Of a stretch of DNA of 64,000 nt, positions 8,726 through 15,458 are shown one piece after another. Source of the DNA: DATKHR01 sp035510155 (GTDB taxonomy: Bacteria > Acidobacteriota > Vicinamibacteria > Vicinamibacterales > CAVVIG01); assembly GCA_035510155.1 (NCBI GenBank), contig DATKHR010000379.1, positions 1-64,000 on the forward strand, in the 5' to 3' direction. The position numbers were made by a program, and so were the translations under genes. Each line of letters begins with the position of its first letter. The first letter of the stretch is position 1. The notes below the pieces were generated by a model. That model made no database searches, was not told the origin of the DNA, and was given only the letters and a program-made list of their open reading frames with translations.

Positions 8726-9279
8726 GTCCCTGTCACGTTAACACGTGCGCGCTCCGTGTAGATTGGACCGGCGGATGACAGGCGGCTCTGATACAACGTG
8801 GCATGGTCGACGCTGACATACGCGAGCGGTTTGGGCAACTGGATCGACAGCAAGCTCGATCGGTCGCCGGATCTCGACATCTTCCAACGCGCGATCGTCA
8901 CGTGGGAGCTGAAAGACCGCGAATCGAGCCGGAGACCCACACGGTCCAGACGCCCGGCAATCTCGCTCCGCAGATCGTTCAGCTGCGGATCGTGGGATTC
9001 GATCCATAGGGTTCTCGGCGCACCGCGGGGCGGAAAAACGCCCAAGCCGCCAAGCCGCAGCTCGAATGGGGCCTGATTGATGGCTGGAGCAAATATCGCA
9101 ACGATCGCGTCGACGCGGGCATCGTCGACCTCGCCGAGAAACGCCAGGGTGATGTGCAGGTGTTCCGGACGGACCCAGCGGAGCGATGCGCCGGGGACCA
9201 ACGTGCGCAGCCGCGCCTGTTGTCGAACGATAGCCGACCGCGCGGGTTCGTCGAGATCCACCGCCACGAACAAACGCAT
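8722..9279 (-). CDS. thpR: RNA 2',3'-cyclic phosphodiesterase ThpR (2H family)
   Basis: A LigT/ThpR-type 2H phosphoesterase that opens 2',3'-cyclic phosphates on RNA and can join 2'-5' ends in vitro. The two catalytic HxTx motifs are present: HITL near residue 42 and HVTI near residue 125, in a 185-residue protein of normal length with N-terminal MRLFVAVDLDEP. It sits 9 bases after cinA and overlaps plsY. The cinA-thpR association is seen in other genomes (in some with recA following); recA is not here. Confidence 0.94.
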   Translation of the reverse strand: MRLFVAVDLDEPARSAIVRQQARLRTLVPGASLRWVRPEHLHITLAFLGEVDDARVDAIVAIFAPAINQAPFELRLGGLGVFPPRGAPRTLWIESHDPQLNDLRSEIAGRLDRVGLRLDSRSFSSHVTIARWKMSRSGDRSSLLSIQLPKPLAYVSVDHATLYQSRLSSAGPIYTERARVNVTGT

Positions 9280-9288
9280 GGTTGTTCG

Positions 9289-10569
9289 CTAGCCGGACAG
9301 CATCAGGCGCAACATGTTCATCGCCGCCTGCGCCGACTGAAACTTGACCATGTCGCGGCCACCGAAAAGCTTCAACGTCCGGCACTTCGTGACGCCATCG
9401 ACGGTGACCGCGACCACGACGGTGCCAACCGGCTTTTCGGGCGTGCCACCGTCGGGACCGGCGATGCCGGTCACGCCGATACCGACGTTGGTCTTCGAGC
9501 GCGCCGCCACACCCTCGGCCATCGCGATGGCCACAGGTTCGCTCACCCCGCCCTGATCGCGAATCAACTGCTCGGAGACGCCGAGCAACTCGATTTTCGC
9601 GCGATTGCTGTAGCACACGATCCCGCGATCGACGTACGCGGAGCTGCCCGGCACATCGGTCAGCCGCGACGTCAAAAGCCCGCCGGAACACGATTCCGCG
9701 ACCGAAATCGTCAGCTTTCGTTCCTGCAACATCTCGCCAACGACCGCCTCGAGCGGCCGGCCGTCTATGCTGTACACGGACGGGCCAAGCACCCCGTGCA
9801 ACTCGCTCACCGCCCGGTCCAGCGCGATCTTCGCCGCCCCGCGATCACGCGCGGCCGCGGTCAGGTGCAGCTCGATCTGCCCCAGGACTGCGAGAATCGT
9901 CGTCGAAATGGAAATCGCGTCGGGCGTTTCTGCCTGGAGGGGCCCTCCCCCCTTGTTCACCCACTTGGAGTAGACGGGCTGCGCGACCGCGTCGACCTCT
10001 GATTCAGGCCGTCCCGTGATTTTCAAGACGCGCCGAAAGAGCGCCACGCCGCCTGCCTTCTGTGCGAGGCGATCACGGATCAGGGCGTCGAGCATCGGCG
10101 TCATCTCCCGAGGCGGTCCAGGCAGCAGGACGAGATCGGTCTTGCCGCGCGCCAGCAGAAGACCTGGCGCCGAGCCGGCCGTATTCTCAAGCACTGTGGC
10201 GCCCCGCGGGACCATCGCCTGGCGCCGGTTGTTGTCAGGCATGTTCAGGCCACGCGTTGCGAAGCGCTGGCGGAGGCTCGAAACGATGGCTTCGTCGGTG
10301 TCGAGCGGCAGGTCGAGGACGCGGGCCACGGCTTCCCGCGTGACATCGTCTTCGGTCGGGCCGAGCCCCCCCGTCACGATAATGAGCTCTGCCCAGCCTA
10401 TTGACCCTTCGACCAGCCGAGCGATTTCATCCACGTCATCGCCGACGACGGCCTTCACACGGACATCGAAGCCGATGGCGTTGAGCCGTTCCGTGATCGC
10501 AAGCGAATTGGTGTCGACTTTGAACGGCGTCAGCATCTCGCTGCCGACGGCCAGGATGCACGCTTTCAT
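9289..10569 (-). CDS. cinA: Competence/damage-inducible protein CinA (nicotinamide-nucleotide amidohydrolase)
   Basis: Two-domain CinA of 426 residues. The N-terminal COG1058/MoCF domain (about 1-170, with ACILAVGSEML, GDD and TGGLGPTEDD) has ADP-ribose pyrophosphatase-like activity in characterised members. The C-terminal PncC domain (about 260-426, with VAESCSGGLLTSRLTDVPGSS and GVTGIAGPDGG) deamidates nicotinamide mononucleotide for NAD recycling. The start is the ATG at 10569; the frame is open 23 codons further up but without similarity to the family. Confidence 0.95.
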   Translation of the reverse strand: MKACILAVGSEMLTPFKVDTNSLAITERLNAIGFDVRVKAVVGDDVDEIARLVEGSIGWAELIIVTGGLGPTEDDVTREAVARVLDLPLDTDEAIVSSLRQRFATRGLNMPDNNRRQAMVPRGATVLENTAGSAPGLLLARGKTDLVLLPGPPREMTPMLDALIRDRLAQKAGGVALFRRVLKITGRPESEVDAVAQPVYSKWVNKGGGPLQAETPDAISISTTILAVLGQIELHLTAAARDRGAAKIALDRAVSELHGVLGPSVYSIDGRPLEAVVGEMLQERKLTISVAESCSGGLLTSRLTDVPGSSAYVDRGIVCYSNRAKIELLGVSEQLIRDQGGVSEPVAIAMAEGVAARSKTNVGIGVTGIAGPDGGTPEKPVGTVVVAVTVDGVTKCRTLKLFGGRDMVKFQSAQAAMNMLRLMLSG

Positions 10570-10585
10570 AGTGCGAATGTGGTTA

Positions 10586-11068
10586 TCACGAGTACCGCGC
10601 CGCAAGCAACGACACCGCCCGAACCGCGATGTTGGCATACACGCCCGCCATCGCGTCGTCAGCCATGATGCCGATACCGCCGTGGAGCCGTTCGAGGCGA
10701 TTGGCAGGGTACGGTTTCACGATGTCGGCCGCGCGGAACACGAGAAACGCGAAGAGCGCTCCCCATCGCCCGACCGGATTCATAAAGAGCGTGATGAGCA
10801 TTCCCATCACCTCGTCGATCACCGCCTGGCCCGGGTCGGTGCGTCCGAAATGATGCTCGGCGACGCCGCTGCTCCACGATCCAATCACGAAGAGCACCAG
10901 GATCGTCACAGCGTGCGCGATCGCAGACGAGGGTAGAACGGCCCACAACGCGACCCCCGCTGCGGATCCGAAGGTGCCGGGCGCGAACGGGGCATAGCCA
11001 ATGCCGCACGCGGTCGCGATGGTCAGCGCCGGGACTGTTCGGAGCGGATCCGGGATTCGGGATTTCAC
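10586..11068 (-). CDS. pgpA: Phosphatidylglycerophosphatase A
   Basis: Dephosphorylates phosphatidylglycerol phosphate to phosphatidylglycerol in the inner membrane. The 160-residue product has the family core GIGYAPFAPGTFGSAAG near 16-32, VIDEVMGM near 82, and FRAADIVKP with the C-terminal ADDAMAGVYA segment, and about four membrane helices. The GTG start at 11068 overlaps the RDD gene stop (GTGA). The first residues (KSRIPDPL) are encoded by a CGGGATT heptamer repeat rather than the usual short leader, so the N terminus is locally altered. Confidence 0.92.
   Translation of the reverse strand: MKSRIPDPLRTVPALTIATACGIGYAPFAPGTFGSAAGVALWAVLPSSAIAHAVTILVLFVIGSWSSGVAEHHFGRTDPGQAVIDEVMGMLITLFMNPVGRWGALFAFLVFRAADIVKPYPANRLERLHGGIGIMADDAMAGVYANIAVRAVSLLAARYS
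11051..11064. repeat. Two tandem CGGGATT heptamers inside the pgpA start region
   Basis: Two direct copies of CGGGATT lie end to end. Read on the minus strand they encode the Ser-Arg-Ile-Pro residues at the beginning of PgpA. The same heptamer occurs three times in tandem at 15284-15304, with inverted copies at 15426-15453. Confidence 0.7.
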
Positions 11069-12024
11069 ACGGACGCGCGGACGACACGCGTGCCGGCGCA
11101 ACGGTCGTGCAAGCCGCGATGATCGCGGCCGAAGAGGGTCAGGAACCCCAGGCCTGCCGGGATTGCCAGCATAATCCACACAATCGTGCGGGTCATGGCC
11201 CGAGGGATATCGAGGGTGTCGGCAGGCTCCTCAGCCACGATGCGAATGCCAGCCACCATTTTGCCGAGCGTCTGGCCGCCCGCCGTGAAGGCGACGAGGT
11301 ACCCGCCGTTCTGCACCACCAGGAATGCGATGAGCGGGACCTTCGGCAACATGCTGAGCTCTCCGGGCGAAATGCCGCAGATCTGCATCGTGAAGTAGAC
11401 GACGACGACGTCGACCGCAACGAGGATGAGGATGTCGATGAACGCCGCCGCCAGCCGCGCGGCGATGCCGGCGGGTTCAACTTCGTCAGCAGGCTCGACC
11501 AACCGCGGAGAGGGGCGCGCAACCACCGATCGACTCGCCAGGTCGCCTTCCGCACGTGGAGACGACACGACTCGGGCGGCGAGCGGAGACAGGGTGGCGC
11601 GCGGCGAGGACTGAAGGGCTTGGGCGTGGGACGAGATCTCGGGCGAGAGGTCGAGGGATTGTGCGCGGGGCTGCTCTGGACGCACGCGTGGCACTTCCGG
11701 CGTCGCCCGCCGCACAGCCAGTGGCGCTCGTGGCGGAGACGGCCGCGTGATCATCGGTTCGTGGTCGAGAGGCGCTGGGCCAAAGAGCGGCAGTTCGGCG
11801 TCCGTTCGCGCTGACCCCGGGTGCGACGCTGGTTCCAGGGGCACCGGCCGTGACGCCATCGCGGAGTCAACCAGCGACAGATCGTCGAGCGGACCGGGCG
11901 TTCGGCGATCGCCTTGCAGCGGCAGCTCGAGAAGCGGGGCAGGGGTCAGCGAGAAGTCGTATCCGCAATTGCGGCAACGCGCCACATCCTCGAAGCCGAG
12001 ATAGCCGCATTTGGGGCACTTCAT
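11065..12024 (-). CDS. RDD-family membrane protein with N-terminal zinc ribbon
   Basis: A 319-residue protein of unknown function. Residues 1-22 form a zinc ribbon (Cys3, Cys6, Cys17, Cys20). Residues 23-180 are a low-complexity Pro/Arg/Ser-rich linker. Residues 185-315 are an RDD domain with three membrane segments, including the AARLAAAFIDILILVAVD start and the TLGKMVAGIRIV motif. RDD proteins are small membrane proteins with a few members linked to ion exchange. The start overlaps the TPR-gene stop (ATGA) and the end overlaps pgpA, so the three genes are coupled. Confidence 0.85.
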   Translation of the reverse strand: MKCPKCGYLGFEDVARCRNCGYDFSLTPAPLLELPLQGDRRTPGPLDDLSLVDSAMASRPVPLEPASHPGSARTDAELPLFGPAPLDHEPMITRPSPPRAPLAVRRATPEVPRVRPEQPRAQSLDLSPEISSHAQALQSSPRATLSPLAARVVSSPRAEGDLASRSVVARPSPRLVEPADEVEPAGIAARLAAAFIDILILVAVDVVVVYFTMQICGISPGELSMLPKVPLIAFLVVQNGGYLVAFTAGGQTLGKMVAGIRIVAEEPADTLDIPRAMTRTIVWIMLAIPAGLGFLTLFGRDHRGLHDRCAGTRVVRASV

Positions 12025-12908
12025 GGCACGCGTCGTTCCGAACCGGACGCAGGCGGCGCCGGCATGGGCGTCAGCGCGAGGAGCTGGTGCTGAATCTCCG
12101 CACGAAGGCGGTCTGCCTCCTCCCTTTGCGGATCCGTCGCTCGAACCTGCGCCAGCACCGCGAGCGCCTCGTGAAGCCGTCCGCCGGCCATGAGCGCGCG
12201 GCCCCGCGCGAGCGCCATTTCACCTCGCCGCGGAAGCGGGAGTGTCAAGTCCTGCGGCACGGGAGCCACAGAGGGCGTGGAGGCTGGCTCAGCCAACGAC
12301 AGGAACGGCAGCAGCAGCTGCCAGTCGGGTCTACTCGCGGAGACGATGTATCCCCCAAGCGCCAGGATGGCGAGGAGCGGCACCGCCACGAGCGTCAGCC
12401 GGACTCCGCGGCGAGATCGACGCGCCGATGAGTCAGCGTTGATCCGGGCGCGCCCCCGCTGTGGCGGCGAAGATTCCTCCGCGGCCTGCGCCCCCGCTGA
12501 GGCGCTCCGGTTGATCCGCTCGAGGACCGCCAGCGCTTCGTCCGTCGGCGCGCCGCCTTCGATGGCCGCTTGCAGAAGCCGCCGGGCTTCGTCGCCCTCT
12601 CCGCGGTGAAATGCGGCGACTCCGTCGTGCAGCAACTCTTCCGACTGGCGTTGGCGCTCGGCGAGCGCGGTCCGCGCCCGTTCGATGTACGCGCGGGCGC
12701 GCGCATGATTGCGATCGAAAAAGAGCGCGCGCGTCCAGACGTTGATCGCCTGATCGTACTGCCCCGCGAAATAGTGATCCAGACCGGTGAGAAGGAGCTG
12801 TTCGATTTTGGCGTCGCGATCGGCTTCCGAGGCGGCGCTGGCATCACCGCTCGCGTGAACATCGCGGCGCTGATTCTCGGACAAAACACGCAGAGTATAC
12901 TCGATCAT
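12021..12908 (-). CDS. TPR-type protein with one membrane segment
   Basis: Unrecognised beyond its architecture. The first 125 residues hold helical TPR-like repeats (EQLLLTGLDHYFAGQYDQAI, then a HDGVAAFHRGEGDEARRLL unit). A basic stretch is followed by one membrane helix near residues 180-200 (LTLVAVPLLAILALGGYIV) and a C-terminal TPR-like pair. It heads the long minus-strand operon. The ATG at 12908 overlaps the ATG of divergent ftcD by two bases; a TTG at 12884 is an alternative start that fits a -10-like element at 12894-12899 read on this strand. Confidence 0.75.
   Translation of the reverse strand: MIEYTLRVLSENQRRDVHASGDASAASEADRDAKIEQLLLTGLDHYFAGQYDQAINVWTRALFFDRNHARARAYIERARTALAERQRQSEELLHDGVAAFHRGEGDEARRLLQAAIEGGAPTDEALAVLERINRSASAGAQAAEESSPPQRGRARINADSSARRSRRGVRLTLVAVPLLAILALGGYIVSASRPDWQLLLPFLSLAEPASTPSVAPVPQDLTLPLPRRGEMALARGRALMAGGRLHEALAVLAQVRATDPQREEADRLRAEIQHQLLALTPMPAPPASGSERRVP
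12893..12902. promoter_or_regulatory. Palindromic -10 element shared by ftcD and the divergent TPR gene
   Basis: GAGTATACTC is a perfect palindrome containing TATACT on both strands. On plus the hexamer ends 6 bases before the ftcD ATG, so transcription would begin at or next to the A of the start codon. On minus the predicted start falls near 12887, close to an in-frame TTG at 12884. No clear -35 is seen on either side. Confidence 0.45.
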
Positions 12909-13806
12909 GGCTCTCATCGAATGCATCCCGAACGTCAGTGAAGGCCGTCGCGCCGAGGTCATCGCCGGCATGACCGACGGTCTGCGAGCGATCACCGGCA
13001 TCCGGCTGCTCGATGCCTCGTCGGATCCGTCCCACAACCGATCGGTGTTCACGCTTGCCGGCGACGCCGCCGGCGTCGAAGCAGCTGTGCTGGCGCTCTT
13101 CGAACGCGCCGTGGCCGAGATTGACTTGCGGACGCACAAAGGGGAGCACCCGCGGCTGGGCGCCGTCGACGTCGTGCCGTTCGTTCCCATTGAAGGCGTC
13201 ACGATGGCCGACTGCGTCGCGTTGGCGAAGAAGGTTGGCGCGTCGGTTGCGGAGCGTTTCGGCGTCCCGGTGTACCTCTACGAAGAAGCGTCGACCAATC
13301 CGGCCCGCAAGAACCTCGAAGACATCCGGCGCGGCGAGTTCGAAGGCCTGGCCACGAAAATGCGGACGGCAGCGTGGATGCCTGACTTCGGGCCGAGCAC
13401 GCCGCATCCCACCGCCGGCGCCTCGGTCGTAGGCGCGCGGATGGCGCTCGTCGCGTACAACATCAACCTCGCGACGAATCGACTCGACGTCGCCAAGAAG
13501 ATTGCGTCCGCCATCCGCCAGAGTAGTGGCGGCTATCGGTTCGTCAAGGCGGCCGGGTTCATGCTCGACGACCGTGGCATCGTGCAGGTCTCGATGAACC
13601 TGACCAATTATGAGAAGACCCCCATCTTTCGCGTCTTCGAGACCGTCAAGCGCGAAGCGGAGCGCCACGGCGTCACCGTCCTGGAAAGCGAGATCGTCGG
13701 TTTGATTCCGTCGGCGGCCCTTCTGAGCGCGGCCGAATACTACCTGCAGATCGAGCGCTTCAAGCCCGATCAGGTGCTCGAGAACAGGCTGAGAGAGGTC
13801 AGATAA
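12907..13806 (+). CDS. ftcD: Glutamate formimidoyltransferase
   Basis: Transfers the formimino group between formiminoglutamate and tetrahydrofolate in histidine breakdown. The 299-residue product covers only the transferase part, without the cyclodeaminase domain of the animal enzyme. The N terminus ALIECIPNVSEGRR is the family start, and the active-site histidine lies in HKGEHPRLGAVDVVPF near residue 78. Other hut genes are not adjacent. There is no Shine-Dalgarno sequence before the ATG; the upstream TATACT suggests a leaderless message. Confidence 0.93.
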   Translation: MALIECIPNVSEGRRAEVIAGMTDGLRAITGIRLLDASSDPSHNRSVFTLAGDAAGVEAAVLALFERAVAEIDLRTHKGEHPRLGAVDVVPFVPIEGVTMADCVALAKKVGASVAERFGVPVYLYEEASTNPARKNLEDIRRGEFEGLATKMRTAAWMPDFGPSTPHPTAGASVVGARMALVAYNINLATNRLDVAKKIASAIRQSSGGYRFVKAAGFMLDDRGIVQVSMNLTNYEKTPIFRVFETVKREAERHGVTVLESEIVGLIPSAALLSAAEYYLQIERFKPDQVLENRLREVR

Positions 13807-13831
13807 GTCGGTGGGGTCCGCGGATGGCTCT

Positions 13832-15229
13832 CTAGGCTGGCTCCGTCTCCTCATCGGCTCGACGCGAGGGCGCGATGCCGAACGCTTTCATCTTGCGGTA
13901 CAAATTGCTGCGCTCGACGCCGAGGGCCTCCGCCGTGCGCGACATATTGCCCTGCTGCTCCGCCAGCGTCCGCAAGATGAGATCGCGCTCGAACCGGTCG
14001 CGCGCCTCGTGAAGCGTGAGCCGCTCGGCGCCCGTCTCAGGCACCGCCTGCGATGTATCAGCCGGGCTGCTCGAGTCGAGAAAGCTCAGGTCCGATGCCG
14101 CAATCCGATCCCCAGGCACCATGATCATGAGCCGCTCGATCACGTTGCGGAGCTCGCGGACATTGCCCGGCCATGGGTATCGCTGAAGCGCGATCCGCGC
14201 GCCGGGCTCGAAGGTCTTGAGCCGCCGGCCGTCTTCCCGCGCGAGCTCCGACATGAAGTGATCGGCGAGGATCGGAATGTCGTCCTGACGGTCCCTGAGC
14301 GGGGGCACGAAAATCGGAATGACATTGAGGCGGAAGTACAGGTCTTCGCGAAACTGCCCCGCGCGAATCTCCGACTGGAGGTCCTTATTCGTGGCCGCCA
14401 GTACGCGGGCGTCAACCTTGATGCGCGTGGTGCCGCCCACCGCCTCGAGCGTCTGCTCCTGCAGGACCCGCAGAACCTTCGCCTGTGTTTTCAAGCTCAT
14501 GTCGCCGATCTCGTCGAGGAAGATGGTCCCTCCGTCCGCGGCCTCGAACTTGCCACGCCGATCCGCAACGGCTCCAGTGAACGCGCCGCGGACATGGCCG
14601 AACAGTTCGCTCTCGATGAGCTCTTCCGGAATGGCGGCGCAGTTGACTTCGACGAACGCGTGGTTGCGCCGCCGGCTCAGACCGTGAATGGTGCGGGCGA
14701 CGAGCTCCTTGCCGGTGCCGTTCTCGCCGTAGATCAGCACGCGGCCGTTGGTCGGCGCCGCCATCGCCACCTGCTCCCGCAGCTGCCGCATGGCGTAGCT
14801 GTCCCCGACCATCGTCTGGGCGCGATCCACTTTCGCGCGCAGCGCGCGGTTCTCCTGCTCGAGGCGCCGCTGATGGAGCGCGTTGCGGATGACCAGGACA
14901 GTCTTTTCCAGGGACAGCGGCTTCTCGACGAAATCGAACGCGCCCATTTTGATCGCCCGAACCGCCGACTCGATATTGCCGTGGCCGGAGATGAGCACCA
15001 CCTGGGCGTCCACCTGCCGTTCCCGCAGCCGCGCGAGCGTCGCGAGGCCGTCCATGCCCGGGAGCCATACGTCGAGCACGATAAGATCCACGGCGCCGCG
15101 CGTAACGCGCTCAAGGCACGCTTCGCCGCTCGACACGGCCTCGACGCCGTACCCTTCGTCGCGCAACACGCCGCTTAACGCGGACCGGACGCCGGGCTCG
15201 TCGTCAACGATGAGGATCGTGGGCTTCAC
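13832..15229 (-). CDS. NtrX-type sigma-54-dependent response regulator
   Basis: A three-domain activator of 465 residues. The receiver domain (1-120) has the phosphoacceptor aspartate in LIVLDVWLPGMDG and the lysine in EKPL. The AAA+ domain (about 140-370) has GENGTGKE, the sigma-54 contact loop GAFTGA, and FLDEIGDM. A Fis-type helix-turn-helix closes the protein (GNMSRTAEALGVERSNLYRKM). The GTG at 15229 is chosen because the frame further up reads only through heptamer repeats. Its partner kinase is the next gene upstream. NtrX is the closest family by architecture and kinase type. Confidence 0.92.
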   Translation of the reverse strand: MKPTILIVDDEPGVRSALSGVLRDEGYGVEAVSSGEACLERVTRGAVDLIVLDVWLPGMDGLATLARLRERQVDAQVVLISGHGNIESAVRAIKMGAFDFVEKPLSLEKTVLVIRNALHQRRLEQENRALRAKVDRAQTMVGDSYAMRQLREQVAMAAPTNGRVLIYGENGTGKELVARTIHGLSRRRNHAFVEVNCAAIPEELIESELFGHVRGAFTGAVADRRGKFEAADGGTIFLDEIGDMSLKTQAKVLRVLQEQTLEAVGGTTRIKVDARVLAATNKDLQSEIRAGQFREDLYFRLNVIPIFVPPLRDRQDDIPILADHFMSELAREDGRRLKTFEPGARIALQRYPWPGNVRELRNVIERLMIMVPGDRIAASDLSFLDSSSPADTSQAVPETGAERLTLHEARDRFERDLILRTLAEQQGNMSRTAEALGVERSNLYRKMKAFGIAPSRRADEETEPA

Positions 15230-15458
15230 TGGACCATCAACGGCGTGATCCGGGGCTTCGGATTCTGGATTTGGGGCGTGAGTCGGGATTCGGGATTCGG
15301 GATTCGTGCTCGCCGAAAGCTCGGAACCGACTGCCGAATCACTTGCGCTCCGCAATCCTCGCCTCCCCGCTCACGAGTCCCAATCCCCGATGACGAATCA
15401 CGAATCCATCCGAATCCCCAACCCCAATCCCGAATCCCGAACCCCGAATCCGGACTGC
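15230..15458. repeat. Intergenic array of CGGGATT heptamers with inverted copies
   Basis: The 229-base gap between the kinase and regulator genes is filled with variants of a 7-base unit. Three exact CGGGATT copies lie at 15284-15304. Inverted units (AATCCCG, AATCCCG, AACCCCG, AATCCGG) run from 15426 to 15453, with more scattered units such as CACGAATC between. The arms can pair over about 120 bases. No real coding frame is visible, although frames stay open because the unit length is 7. Confidence 0.8.
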
